Shown: piece after piece, positions 1 to 8,482 of the stretch | Position numbering within the stretch: the first letter of the stretch is position 1 | Layout: every line of letters begins with the position of its first letter | Assembly: GCA_002427055.1 (NCBI GenBank) | Contig: DIPA01000124.1 | Span: 1-11,257 of the forward strand | DNA from: Firmicutes bacterium UBA5500 | Lineage (GTDB): Bacteria > Bacillota > UBA994 > UBA5500 | Reading direction: 5' to 3' | DNA: 11,257 nt | The notes under the pieces: generated by a model | What the model was told of the DNA's origin: nothing | Seen by the model: the letters and a program-made list of their open reading frames with translations, nothing else | The model's database searches: none | Program-made: the position numbers and the translations under genes

Positions 1-71
1 ATTGCTAGACCTCATTGCTTTGAACCGAGGCACCCGTCCCCATTTTTCTCCAGAGAGGGGGTGGTAGTTAG

Positions 72-470
72 GTGAGGCTCAAACGCATACGTGACTATGG
101 AACCGCTAAGGTGGTGGTAAGAGGTGTAAGGCACTATAATGGGTTGGCCTTAAGTCCACGTCGAGTGATGGCTCGCCCGCATTTTGCTATCTCGGTTAAC
201 GGCCAGCTGGCAGGCTGGATAGGCTATGAGTTACGGCGACCTCATGTCTACGAAATAGCTCATCTGTCCGTTCGACCGCGGTTTAGGCGTAGAGGCTTGG
301 CAGAGACAGCAGTTGGTCGAGTGCTTTTTCTAGTGCGCAGGGCCGGGGGGCGTCATGTATATGCTAGAATAAGACGCACTAATTACGCATCTCAAGGTCT
401 ATTCCGTAAGTGTGCCTTTAGAAGAGTAAGCCGGGGGAGACGTTTCTATAGATTTGCGAGAGGACTGTAA
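72..470 (+). CDS. Short, arginine-rich GNAT-family N-acetyltransferase
   Basis: A 132-residue protein with the core of the GCN5-related N-acetyltransferase fold, which transfers acetyl from acetyl-CoA to an amine. Seen: the beta4 strand and motif A, IAHLSVRPRFRRRGLAE (residues 62-78), holding the R/Q-x-x-G-x-A pyrophosphate loop (RRRGLA, 72-77), and a C-terminal N-Y-A-S-Q-G-L-F-R-K-C-A-F block (104-116) matching the usual N..A..LYEKxGF motif B. It is somewhat shorter than the usual 140-180 residues, so the N-terminal part is minimal. Start GTG at 72 is chosen because AGGGGGTGG (56-64) lies 7 bases upstream. By hand count it has 30 Arg and 3 Lys against 4 acidic residues, a net charge near +29, which is very unusual for a GNAT. 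About 13 of 30 Arg codons are AGA/AGG, more than in neighbouring genes. The substrate is unknown; the charge suggests contact with nucleic acid, ribosome or an anionic polymer (inference). The next gene, on the same strand, probably has its own promoter. Confidence 0.85.
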   Translation: MRLKRIRDYGTAKVVVRGVRHYNGLALSPRRVMARPHFAISVNGQLAGWIGYELRRPHVYEIAHLSVRPRFRRRGLAETAVGRVLFLVRRAGGRHVYARIRRTNYASQGLFRKCAFRRVSRGRRFYRFARGL

Positions 471-485
471 TCCTTGTTGCAGCGC

Positions 486-514
486 GTGACAAGTCTTGGT
501 GGCTGCGGTAAGAT
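486..514 (+). promoter_or_regulatory. Possible sigma-A promoter for the vanY-type gene
   Basis: GTGACA (486-491, 5 of 6 to the -35 consensus) is followed by a 17-base spacer and TAAGAT (509-514, 4 of 6 to the -10 consensus). The expected transcription start, near 521, falls just before the ribosome binding site at 524-530. This supports separate transcription of the carboxypeptidase gene and argues against translation from TTG at 474. Assigned by eye only. Confidence 0.4.
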
Positions 515-523
515 TAGGGTAAC

Positions 524-530
524 AGGTGGA
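524..530 (+). promoter_or_regulatory. Ribosome binding site that sets the vanY-type start
   Basis: AGGTGGA lies 9 bases before ATG 540. In-frame GTG codons at 534 and 537 are 3 and 6 bases away, so GTG 537 is a second possibility. The farther in-frame TTG at 474 has no comparable site and would place a 22-residue non-signal extension before the signal peptide. Confidence 0.6.
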
Positions 531-539
531 AATGTGGTG

Positions 540-1268
540 ATGTTATTGAATTGGCAGCATGGTTATAGACGTTGCTTGGCCTTACTATCCCTAGTTATCT
601 TACTCGCAGTAGGTTTTAGTGGATGTACGCCCACTGTTCAAGGCCCTGATTTACCCCCGAAGGGGACGGGTGAAACTCCTGACCCAACACCGGAGCCGGA
701 GCCGGAACCGGATCCATACTTGATTTTGGTCAATGCCGATAATCCCTTAACAGAAGATATGGAGCCGAGTTTGAAGACGGTGCAAGGCCAGTTTAAGCTT
801 GAGGAAGAGGCTGCTGATGCCCTGATTGCGATGATTGCTGTGGCTAAGGAGGAGGGCATTAGCTTGCTTATTTGTTCTGCCTACCGGCCTAATTCGACGC
901 AAGAGCGTTTGTATAAGAATCAAGTGCAGAAGTTTGTCGGGCGAGGCTATTCGGAAGCCGATGCTGCGGTAGCAGCGGCTTCTGTTGTGGCTCGTCCGGG
1001 GACTAGTGAACACAATACCGGTTTAGCTGCCGATATTGTTACTCCCAGCTATCAAACCTTGAATGAGGGTTTTGCAGAGACAACTGCTGCCAAGTGGATG
1101 GCGGCCAATGCTCACTATTACGGTTTTGTTCTGCGTTATCCTAAAGACAAACAAGAGACTACCGGTATCATTTTCGAACCGTGGCACTTCCGCTACGTTG
1201 GCCTCGAGCATGCTCAAAAGATGCAAGAGAATAACTGGTGCTTAGAAGAATATTTGGCTAACCGCTAA
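540..1268 (+). CDS. VanY/M15B-family D-alanyl-D-alanine carboxypeptidase, predicted lipoprotein
   Basis: A zinc D,D-carboxypeptidase that removes the terminal D-Ala of peptidoglycan stem peptides outside the membrane. Numbering from ATG 540 (242 residues): a basic n-region ending GYRR, a hydrophobic segment (about 12-26) and a lipobox-like F-S-G-C with Cys29 as the probable lipidated residue. Phe at -3 is less common than Leu. Next comes a Pro/Glu linker (about 47-60; P-E repeats) and then the M15 domain: SAYRP (113-117), SEHNTGLAAD (156-165) with Zn ligands His158 and Asp165, and EPWHFRYVG (213-221) with catalytic Glu213 and Zn ligand His216. All signature residues are present, so it should be active. 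It could serve in wall maturation or sporulation. No van regulators or ligases are nearby, so a link to glycopeptide resistance is not supported. The gene ends 12 bases before a strong terminator. Confidence 0.92.
   Translation: MLLNWQHGYRRCLALLSLVILLAVGFSGCTPTVQGPDLPPKGTGETPDPTPEPEPEPDPYLILVNADNPLTEDMEPSLKTVQGQFKLEEEAADALIAMIAVAKEEGISLLICSAYRPNSTQERLYKNQVQKFVGRGYSEADAAVAAASVVARPGTSEHNTGLAADIVTPSYQTLNEGFAETTAAKWMAANAHYYGFVLRYPKDKQETTGIIFEPWHFRYVGLEHAQKMQENNWCLEEYLANR
690..713 (+). repeat. Four-unit 6-bp tandem repeat coding a Pro-Glu linker
   Basis: CCGGAG CCGGAG CCGGAA CCGGAT reads in frame as Pro-Glu-Pro-Glu-Pro-Glu-Pro-Asp, between the lipid anchor and the catalytic domain of the carboxypeptidase. 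The period of six keeps the frame, so copy number could vary between strains without breaking the gene. Such a linker would space the enzyme away from the membrane (inference). Confidence 0.7.
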
Positions 1269-1280
1269 TCTTATCCGTAG

Positions 1281-1312
1281 AAAAAGCTGCTCCGTGTCGG
1301 AGCAGCTTTTTT
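1281..1312. terminator. Bidirectional intrinsic terminator between converging genes
   Basis: A perfect inverted repeat: AAAAAGCTGCTCCG (1281-1294), loop TGT (1295-1297), CGGAGCAGCTTTTT (1298-1311). The GC-rich 9-bp core is followed by six T on the plus strand (1307-1312) and five T on the minus strand (complement of 1281-1285). It lies 12 bases after the carboxypeptidase stop and 7 bases beyond the addA stop, so it can end both transcripts. Confidence 0.93.
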
Positions 1313-1319
1313 GGCGTTC

Positions 1320-4300
1320 TTACATGCGCACCGCTTGGCCCAGGCGCAGAAAGTAGAGATAGCGTTCTTTGACCGGCAATTGCAGCAGTGTATTGATGGC
1401 TCGTGTATATAGGTCCACTTGCACCCGATAGCCTGCCGCAGCTTTTCCTACAGTAGCCAAGCTGACGTTATCCGACTTGAAGTCTAACAAGACCGCCACG
1501 TCTCCCTCGCGCATGACGCAATCGACAATACCCTGGACAAAAACGTGCTCTCCCTCACATTCCGCCCCGTATAGCTCCGTTGCAGCTAGGCGAAAGCTAA
1601 ACGGTAGTTCGCGCCAGACTTGGTCAGCTTGCCGTAGGCGACAACCAATTTCACTCTGCAAGAAGCTCTCAATTAGGTCGAGATCTATACGTGCCGCAGC
1701 TTCAGAGCTTAAGAGAGAGTTGGCTACCATATCGGCCTGCAAGCGCTCCAGATAATCTCTGGTTGGTGCTTGGGCTAGGTCAACATGCTGCAACATCAGG
1801 TGAATGGCGCTACCAAGTTCTGCTTGGCTTAGTCCAACCTGCTGCTGCATGAAAGTCGGCCGACTGGCAGGCGGCCGCTGCCAGCTGATAGGTGCTGCTT
1901 CTTCATCGAAAGCTTCAAAACGTCGTTTTAGCTCACTTACCGAAACCTTAATATGCTTCCCTTGCAGCGCAGCATGGGGGTAGCTCCAATCCAAGCGATT
2001 AGCAATCGCTTGCCCCCAGCCATGATCCGGCAGAATGTGGTATTGGGCTAGGCTAGTTAGCTCAGGTACCTTGGCAGTTGCGTCTGGTTCAATGGCTAGT
2101 TGTGCCGGATCGATCATCTGTAAATGCCAGCGCGATTTATCTTGTTGCCCCAGCGAGTAAGTAGGTACCTCGACCTCAGCCGCGGCTAACACCGGTGCCA
2201 CATCCGGGTGCCCCAGCAGAGCCGGGCCGACCCAGTCAAGGAAGCAGCGTGCCTGCGCCAGCACATGGTTAGGCAAGGCCCCTTGGGGGCTACGAGGCAG
2301 AGCAGCCGTCTGTGCCCACTTATGCAAGGCACGCTCTAGATTGCGTACCGAGCCAACCAGATAAAGCTTCTCGCGTGCTCGGGTGAGGGCGACATAGAGG
2401 ACACGTAGCTCTTCCGACAGTGTTTCTAGCACTAAGCGTTGCTCAATTACCAGTCGAGGCAGAGTAGGGTAACGCACCCGTTGTTCCAGATTCACTGCCA
2501 AGGGGCCCAGCCCCAGATCTTTATGAATCAGTAAATCCCGCCGCAAATCCTGCAGATTAAACTGGTTGCCCAAGCTACCCATGAAGACAACAGGAAACTC
2601 CAGACCCTTGCTTTTGTGTACGCTCATGATGCGTACTACATCTTCATTTTCCCCCAGGGCCGGGGCAGTGCCCAGGTCACTCTGTTCGGCTTGTAGGCGC
2701 TCAATGAAGCGTAGGAAGCGGAATAAGCCTCGGAATGAAGTTTGCTCGTACTGGCGAGCCCGATCATGCAGAGCACGTAGGTTAGCTTGTCGCTGTGCGC
2801 CGCCCGGCATAGCTCCCACACTTATGTAGTAACCCGTATCCCGGTAAATCTGCCAAATTAGGTCCGCCAGGTTGTTGCGTCGGGCTTGTTCACGCCACCG
2901 CATCAGCTCACCCAGAAAACGTTTGGTTTTCTCACCCAGCTGATCCGGTTGTTCGCTGGTTGCTACCAGGGCTGCATAGAAACTCTGGTTTGGCAGAGTG
3001 CGCCGAACATCCGCTAATTCGGCACCGTCCAGCCCTACCAAGGGAGAACGCAATACGGCAGCCAAGGGTATATCTTGCCGCGGGTTATCGATTATCTGCA
3101 GCAGGCTCAACATGGTTTGCACTTCGGTGGCTTGGAAGTAGCCGGTGCCCAGTTCTGCGTAAGCAGGAACATCCAGTTGGCGCAGCTGCTCTAAATAGGC
3201 ATTGGCGCGGCCGTAAGTAGCCCGCAGCAGGATGACGATATCACGGTAGGCGATGGGACGGTAGCCCTTAAGTTGCTTGTCCCAAATCTTGCAGCCGCTC
3301 TCTTCCACCAGCCGGCGGATCTCCAACCCAATCAGCCGTGCTTCTCGGCTAGTGGCATCCAGCTCCTCTAGGGTGTCATCTTCTGCGTCCGCTTCGGCTG
3401 TGGTTGCACGTTCAACCAGCATTACTTCCACCTGAGGCGTAACGGCATGTTGTTCTTCCGGGTAAGTAGCTCCCGGCTTCAGTTCGGCTACCTCGTCATA
3501 AACCAGTTCGCCCACTTGTTCAGTCATCAGTTGGCGAAAGAGAAAGTTGATGGCCGTCAGCACACTGGCCCGGCTGCGGAAATTGTGCGCCAAGTCAATG
3601 CGTTCCCCCTGCTCAGGGTGCAGAGAGTAGTTTTTATACTTATCCAGGAACAGAGTTGGGTCGGCTAGGCGGAAGCGATAAATGCTCTGTTTGACATCGC
3701 CCACCATAAACAATTGGCTACCTGCTCCCGTTGGATCGGTAACAAGTTGCAAAATAGCTTCTTGCACACCATTAATATCTTGATATTCGTCTACCAAAAC
3801 TTCAGCATAGCGCTCGCGTAATTCCTTAGCTACAGGAGAAGGCCCTGTGGGGTCACGCAAGACACGCAATGCCATATGTTCTAAGTCACTAAAGTCAACT
3901 AAGCCTTTTTGCTGCTTAGCCTGGGCATAGCGAGCTCTAAAATCGAGAACTAGTTGACATAACAAAGACATGCTGGGAGCTACCGTTGCCAGACCGGCTA
4001 ACAGATCCGCACTGCTTTGAGCCAGCAGCTTATTGGTCAGCTTCTTGATGCAATCTTTAGCCGTATCGCGGGCTTGTTGGGCTTGCTTGCGTAGCTCGAC
4101 ATCGCCGCCTCGCTTGCCCGGTAGGCGTGCAAACGAGATACCTTGAATCAAAGTTCGCAAGCGGTCCCAATCGCCTGTCGCTACACTGTCTAGTACAAAC
4201 TCAACTTGTTCTAGTTCGCTGCTCAGGTGCTCAAGATACTGCTCCGGCCCCTCCGGCTGGCTGGCGATGGCAAGCGCCGACTGCAAGGCTGTGCGCGCTA

Positions 4301-4964
4301 AGGCTAATTCGTCCTTAGCAGCTTCGCCCAGCTGGGCCAGCCACTTTCGACAGGTAGCGCTGTCAGTCAGTTTTTGCGCCAGTTGCTCAAGCCAAGCGGT
4401 CGGCTCCGGGTGGCTGCTGGCATAATTGTCTAGTTGCAGTATGATGGCCTGTAATTGGCTGTCATCGTGTGAGCCACCGTAGGCATCAACCAAGTGCAGG
4501 AAGTCTGCAGCTTCAGCCTGGTATTTTCCCTCCATCAGGCGCTCCAGCACATCGGCACGCAGTAGTTCGGCTTCGGTCACATCAGCCACGCGAAAAGCCG
4601 GGTCTAGCTCCAGCCGATAAAAATGCTGGCGCAGCAGGTCGAGGCAAAACGAGTGCAAAGTTGCTATCGAGGCACGCCCCAGCAAAGCCAGCTGGCGTGC
4701 TAGGCGGGCGTCTTCCGGATGTTGGGCCATTTGCTCCGCAATAGCTGCCCCGATGCGTTCGCGCATTTCGGCCGCCGCCGCGTTGGTGAAAGTGACTACC
4801 AGCAGTTGATCTACATCGAGTGGATCATGCGGGTCGGTTAAGCGCAAAATGATGCGTTCGACCAAGACAGCCGTCTTGCCTGCACCCGCCCCCGCTGCCA
4901 CCAGCAAGTTATTGCCGCGTGCTGTAATGGCGTGCCATTGTGCATCTGTCCACTTATTACTCAA
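1320..4964 (-). CDS. addA: AddA, helicase-nuclease subunit A of the AddAB complex
   Basis: The 1214-residue UvrD-like 3'-5' helicase and nuclease subunit of AddAB, which unwinds and degrades broken DNA ends until Chi and then helps load RecA. Seen in order: Q-motif (TDAQWHAI, 6-13), Walker A GAGAGKT (25-31), motif Ia TFTNAAAAEMRER (58-70), motif II VDEYQD (391-396; Asp392-Glu393), motif III GDVKQSIYRFR (422-432), HKSKGLEFPVVF (783-794) and motif VI VALTRAREKL (858-867). The C-terminal RecB-type nuclease has His1055, Asp1148 (GIVDCV), Asp1161 and Lys1163 (LLDFKSD) and Gln1182/Tyr1186 (QVDLY). The length is close to the roughly 1230 residues of the Bacillus subtilis protein, so it is complete. 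The start is TTG at 4964, which shares TTGA with the addB stop and has GGAGGTGA 6 bases upstream, indicating translational coupling. It is co-transcribed with addB and ends at the terminator shared with the carboxypeptidase gene. Confidence 0.97.
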   Translation of the reverse strand: MSNKWTDAQWHAITARGNNLLVAAGAGAGKTAVLVERIILRLTDPHDPLDVDQLLVVTFTNAAAAEMRERIGAAIAEQMAQHPEDARLARQLALLGRASIATLHSFCLDLLRQHFYRLELDPAFRVADVTEAELLRADVLERLMEGKYQAEAADFLHLVDAYGGSHDDSQLQAIILQLDNYASSHPEPTAWLEQLAQKLTDSATCRKWLAQLGEAAKDELALARTALQSALAIASQPEGPEQYLEHLSSELEQVEFVLDSVATGDWDRLRTLIQGISFARLPGKRGGDVELRKQAQQARDTAKDCIKKLTNKLLAQSSADLLAGLATVAPSMSLLCQLVLDFRARYAQAKQQKGLVDFSDLEHMALRVLRDPTGPSPVAKELRERYAEVLVDEYQDINGVQEAILQLVTDPTGAGSQLFMVGDVKQSIYRFRLADPTLFLDKYKNYSLHPEQGERIDLAHNFRSRASVLTAINFLFRQLMTEQVGELVYDEVAELKPGATYPEEQHAVTPQVEVMLVERATTAEADAEDDTLEELDATSREARLIGLEIRRLVEESGCKIWDKQLKGYRPIAYRDIVILLRATYGRANAYLEQLRQLDVPAYAELGTGYFQATEVQTMLSLLQIIDNPRQDIPLAAVLRSPLVGLDGAELADVRRTLPNQSFYAALVATSEQPDQLGEKTKRFLGELMRWREQARRNNLADLIWQIYRDTGYYISVGAMPGGAQRQANLRALHDRARQYEQTSFRGLFRFLRFIERLQAEQSDLGTAPALGENEDVVRIMSVHKSKGLEFPVVFMGSLGNQFNLQDLRRDLLIHKDLGLGPLAVNLEQRVRYPTLPRLVIEQRLVLETLSEELRVLYVALTRAREKLYLVGSVRNLERALHKWAQTAALPRSPQGALPNHVLAQARCFLDWVGPALLGHPDVAPVLAAAEVEVPTYSLGQQDKSRWHLQMIDPAQLAIEPDATAKVPELTSLAQYHILPDHGWGQAIANRLDWSYPHAALQGKHIKVSVSELKRRFEAFDEEAAPISWQRPPASRPTFMQQQVGLSQAELGSAIHLMLQHVDLAQAPTRDYLERLQADMVANSLLSSEAAARIDLDLIESFLQSEIGCRLRQADQVWRELPFSFRLAATELYGAECEGEHVFVQGIVDCVMREGDVAVLLDFKSDNVSLATVGKAAAGYRVQVDLYTRAINTLLQLPVKERYLYFLRLGQAVRM

Positions 4965-7900
4965 CTTTGGTCACCTCCGTTTTGCTGCTCTAAGCGAGAC
5001 ATAATTTCTGCGCGAGGTAGCTTAGGCAGCCAGCGATAGTTATTCTCCGGCAGCAGGGCATCGAACTGGCAGACGGCCGTGTAAGGGCAGAAGCGGCAAG
5101 CCGTTTCTTTGTCCAGCCGATAAGGAGCAATCTCGATGTTACCCGCCATGATCTCCTCTCCTGCGGCTATGAACTTGGCTTCTATGTGCTGACGCAACCG
5201 GTCAAGTTCATCTTTGTCCCATACGTTATCGCTGCTGCGCAAAGAACCGTCAGCGTTGATCGTAACAGGTATGAGTTGCGACCTTCCCTTAAGTTCGGCG
5301 TCCATTAGTTCAATAGCTTGCGGATCATTCAAAAGAAAGCCTTGCATACGATACGATTCTAAGCTGAGCGCTGTGGCTGCCGTATCGCCCAGTGGCTGAT
5401 CGGTTGTTTGCAGTGGATCAAAAATACGAAAGTAGAGTGCACCGGCTGCGGTTGTTTCCGGTGGCAGCAAACTAGCGGCGCACTTCTCTGCTACGTGCAG
5501 ATAAGTTAGGAGCTGCAATTTCAGCCCGTAATAGACTTCCAAAGGGGTTAGCCTAGAAGAACCTGATTTATAGTCGATAACCCGTAGGTAGGGTTGATCG
5601 TTATCGGCCGTAGCAACGTCTAGACGGTCGATACGGCCGGCCAGCTCCATGCGTGTGCCATCGGCTAGGGTGAACGACAGGCCAGGAATTTGCCCCCCTG
5701 GGCCAAAAGCTAATTCCACACCTATGGGGCGGAACTTGCCCCGACTGGCATGGCGTCCCAGAATGCGTGCCGAGCGCTCTACCGTGCGCCCCAGTTTCTT
5801 AGCTATATGGCGTAGGCGCGAGGAGCTATCGAGAATATGGTTTTGCAGTTGTGGACCGAGTTCTTCCACAATGCCTTGGGTCAATTCACTGTATTGTTGG
5901 TCGGTCAGCTGTCCCCAATCCAGCTTGCGTTGCTCGAGTTCCATGACAAAGCGATCCATAGCGTCATGAAAGAAGTTGCCTAAGTCGAGTGCGGCCAGTT
6001 GGTAAACGGGTCGCTCCTGAAGACGTAGACCATAGGACGAGAAAAAGGCGAAGGGGCAAGCATTATAGCGTTCAATGCGGCTAATACTTGCTCGTAGCGT
6101 TTTTCCGTAAAGGCGACGCACAGCCTCACCGGATAACCTCGCTTCGCTATTGCGCCGGCTCAAACTAGCGATTACCCGTAATAGTAACGGTCGCAAGCCT
6201 GAATTTAGCAGCAGATAGGAGTATAAGTCCCACCAAATAGGTGCAGGTGGTCTACCCAGCGTAGCCTCGCGCAGCTTGACTGCTAGATTCTGTAGTGCCT
6301 GGCTAGGATGCGTTAGGTAAGGCAGCACAGCTTCGCCTGTCAAATTATCAGGTGTCAGCGGGTGTTCTTCTACTATCAGTCTTGGGAACAGCGCTTTCAC
6401 CCTCTTGATTACACTCGATGGTAGCAGGCTGGCGCCCTCCTCGTTGGCTAGGGGATAACTGAGCCATAGGTATTGACTGGGACGGGTTAGTGCCGTATAA
6501 ATCAAAAACTGTTCGTTAAACAAGCGGCGTTCCGTCGAGAGGCCCAGTTCGAGGTCGCAGCTGGCTAACATTTGCCGTTCATGATCTGTAAACAAACCTT
6601 CCGGCATCGCTCGTGCCGGCAAAACACCTTCATTGATGCCTAAAACTAGCGCCACCTTGACCTCTGGATTGCGCGAGCGGCCTAAGCTGGTGATTATCAC
6701 CTGGTCCAGCTCGGGAGGAATGAGCCCCAGCTCCATAGCCTCCAGACCGCTCTCTAAAATGCGAGAGAACTCGGCCAAGGGCAACTCCTCATTTCCTAAC
6801 CCGGCCACCAGCTCATCGAATAAGGCCACCAAAGACGCCCACACTTGCGTATGCAAGCTAGCTGCTTCTAGTTCACCTTTACCGGCTGCTAGCTCAGCCC
6901 AGCCTAATAGCGTGCTTTCCACTTGCAGCTTGTCAAGGAAGCGGTAAAGGGCAACCGTGAAATCGCGCGCGGTAGTGCCTGCTTTCAGGTCAGTGGTTAG
7001 TTCCCCTAAGTACTTAGCGACCTCATGGCGCGTCGCGTTAATTCGTGCATTGATCTCACCCAGGCTGGCTGCATCGCTACCCTGCGCTGGGTAGGGTAGC
7101 CAGTCTTTCGCTTCCAGCCAGCGGTTACTACCGCGCATACCGGTTGCCAGTACGTAGTTTTCCAGTATATCGACTGAGTCTCGCTCAAGTGGAAAGAGAT
7201 CAGTTTTTAGGCAGCGAAAGACAGGCTCATAGGGAAAGTTATCCAGCACCGTCTCCAGTGCTGAGCGCACTAACTCCAGAGCCGGGTGATGATCGACGGC
7301 CCGCTTCTTATCCAGGAAATGCGGAATACCGAAGTCGGTCAATACGGTTGTCAGCAAATAGTCGTAGTCGGTGAAATCGCGTAGCGTGATGGAGATATCG
7401 CGATAGCGATATCCCTTTTCTCGGCAAAGTCGCATGATCTCGCTGGCAGCAGCCTCTACTTCGGCCCGTCGGTTGCCGGTTGCCACAATATGTAGCTTGT
7501 CTGGTTCATCTGGGAATGGTTCTGCAAAACGGTTAAAATAGTTGGCCTCTAAGTACTGCAGGGCCGCGTTGGCTTGTGAGCGTACATTTTGTTCAGCTAC
7601 AACCACTGGTTCAACAGCAACTCCCAAATCCTTTGCTAACATTAGCAGTTTGTTGGCAGTTTCCCAGGGTGAGTAGAATACTTCATCATCACGCACCCGC
7701 TGCCCTAGTAAGGCGGATGGCAGGGTTAAGCTGATGCTCACTTGCGGGCAATGCAGCAACATCTGCTCAAGTACGGCGTATTCTTGCGGTGTAAAACCGC
7801 TAAAGCCATCGAGCCAAACTGGGTTACCAGCCAGGCTGGGCGACTTGGTCAGGTTAGTAGCCAACAAGTTAAGGCAGTCACCCGCATCTAAGTAGGTATC

Positions 7901-8422
7901 GCTGTATTGCTCGGCTAGTTCACTGCAGAGCAATGTTAAGTCGTGTAGCTTGTTATGTAACGTAGGTGTTAACCGCTGTTCGTGCTCTATTAGCACATTG
8001 GCCAAATCCTCAGGCGTCACTTGGCAACTTTTCAGTTCGCTCACCAGTTCGGCCAGCTTGCCGGTAAAGCCCGGCTGTTGTGCTGAACGATAGAAGGTGC
8101 GTAGCTCATGTTTGTGTTGCTCTACTACACGGCGGATGATCATCTGTCGCCCCAGTTCTCCTACTTGTACCAAGGCAGCGCCTGCTACTTCATGCAGCAT
8201 CTGATAAGCCAGGCGCTGAAAACTGACCACACGGGCGCGCATCAGGCCCGGTACGCTGCCGCTAGTGGCCAAACTACGCTCAGCCTGCGAGGTAGCTTGC
8301 TCTGGAACTAATAGCCAGAGGGGGTAGCCACCGGGGCTGCCAGTAACTAAGTCGTTAATTTCTTTATAAATGAATGTGCTCTTGCCGCTGCCGGCGCGGC
8401 CTAAGATAAGTCGCAAACTCAC
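4961..8422 (-). CDS. addB: AddB, helicase-nuclease subunit B of the AddAB complex
   Basis: The 1153-residue AddB subunit, carrying a RecC-like inactivated helicase fold thought to scan for Chi plus the nuclease that cuts the 5' strand. Seen: an N-terminal nucleotide-binding loop GRAGSGKST (8-16), characteristic of AddB; long RecC-like middle domains; and a C-terminal RecB-family nuclease with His819 (FFHD), Asp932 (GRIDR), Asp950 and Lys952 (VIDYKSG) and Gln970/Tyr974. Four cysteines, Cys789 (NACPF), Cys1109, Cys1112 and Cys1118 (CRFCPYTAVC), match the 4Fe-4S cluster that pins the nuclease domain; the 320-residue gap between the first and second equals that I recall for the Bacillus subtilis protein. 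Start GTG 8422 is preceded on its strand by GGGAGGTG (8433-8440) at 10 bases and a weaker AAGG at 5 bases. First gene of addBA, divergent from sbcD. I could not pick a clear promoter upstream. Confidence 0.97.
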   Translation of the reverse strand: MSLRLILGRAGSGKSTFIYKEINDLVTGSPGGYPLWLLVPEQATSQAERSLATSGSVPGLMRARVVSFQRLAYQMLHEVAGAALVQVGELGRQMIIRRVVEQHKHELRTFYRSAQQPGFTGKLAELVSELKSCQVTPEDLANVLIEHEQRLTPTLHNKLHDLTLLCSELAEQYSDTYLDAGDCLNLLATNLTKSPSLAGNPVWLDGFSGFTPQEYAVLEQMLLHCPQVSISLTLPSALLGQRVRDDEVFYSPWETANKLLMLAKDLGVAVEPVVVAEQNVRSQANAALQYLEANYFNRFAEPFPDEPDKLHIVATGNRRAEVEAAASEIMRLCREKGYRYRDISITLRDFTDYDYLLTTVLTDFGIPHFLDKKRAVDHHPALELVRSALETVLDNFPYEPVFRCLKTDLFPLERDSVDILENYVLATGMRGSNRWLEAKDWLPYPAQGSDAASLGEINARINATRHEVAKYLGELTTDLKAGTTARDFTVALYRFLDKLQVESTLLGWAELAAGKGELEAASLHTQVWASLVALFDELVAGLGNEELPLAEFSRILESGLEAMELGLIPPELDQVIITSLGRSRNPEVKVALVLGINEGVLPARAMPEGLFTDHERQMLASCDLELGLSTERRLFNEQFLIYTALTRPSQYLWLSYPLANEEGASLLPSSVIKRVKALFPRLIVEEHPLTPDNLTGEAVLPYLTHPSQALQNLAVKLREATLGRPPAPIWWDLYSYLLLNSGLRPLLLRVIASLSRRNSEARLSGEAVRRLYGKTLRASISRIERYNACPFAFFSSYGLRLQERPVYQLAALDLGNFFHDAMDRFVMELEQRKLDWGQLTDQQYSELTQGIVEELGPQLQNHILDSSSRLRHIAKKLGRTVERSARILGRHASRGKFRPIGVELAFGPGGQIPGLSFTLADGTRMELAGRIDRLDVATADNDQPYLRVIDYKSGSSRLTPLEVYYGLKLQLLTYLHVAEKCAASLLPPETTAAGALYFRIFDPLQTTDQPLGDTAATALSLESYRMQGFLLNDPQAIELMDAELKGRSQLIPVTINADGSLRSSDNVWDKDELDRLRQHIEAKFIAAGEEIMAGNIEIAPYRLDKETACRFCPYTAVCQFDALLPENNYRWLPKLPRAEIMSRLEQQNGGDQS
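4971..4978 (-). promoter_or_regulatory. Ribosome binding site for addA, inside the addB 3' end
   Basis: On the minus strand, GGAGGTGA lies 6 bases before TTG 4964. It is written into the last codons of addB (Gly-Gly-Asp), so one stretch serves as both coding sequence and translation signal. It fixes the weak TTG codon as the addA start. Confidence 0.9.
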
Positions 8423-8432
8423 TTTATCCTTA

Positions 8433-8440
8433 CACCTCCC
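8433..8440 (-). promoter_or_regulatory. Ribosome binding site for addB
   Basis: On the minus strand, GGGAGGTG stands 10 bases before the GTG start at 8422, slightly farther than ideal. A second purine stretch, AAGG, lies 5 bases before the start. Together they support GTG 8422 as the start of the conserved LRLILGRAGSGKS opening of AddB. Confidence 0.7.
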
Positions 8441-8482
8441 ACATCTAGGCGGTAAGTTCTCTTGCCTAACAAGTTCCTTTTA

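Noticed and set aside
20..48. Possible promoter ahead of the GNAT gene
   Set aside because: TTGAAC (20-25) has no acceptable -10 at 16-18 bases, and a sporulation sigma-factor match was too loose. The true promoter may lie outside the window.
474..539. Upstream TTG/GTG starts for the carboxypeptidase gene
   Set aside because: They would add residues before the signal peptide. The promoter-like pair at 486-514 and AGGTGGA at 524 fit a start at 540 (or possibly 537).
747..1013. Minus-strand open frames opposite the carboxypeptidase gene
   Set aside because: They run antisense to a conserved enzyme with intact motifs, have no ribosome binding site and show no recognisable protein features.
8454..8476. 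AAGTTC repeats considered as a LexA (SOS) operator
   Set aside because: The two copies are direct, not inverted, and 17 bases apart. They do not match the CGAAC-N4-GTTCG pattern of Firmicutes LexA.
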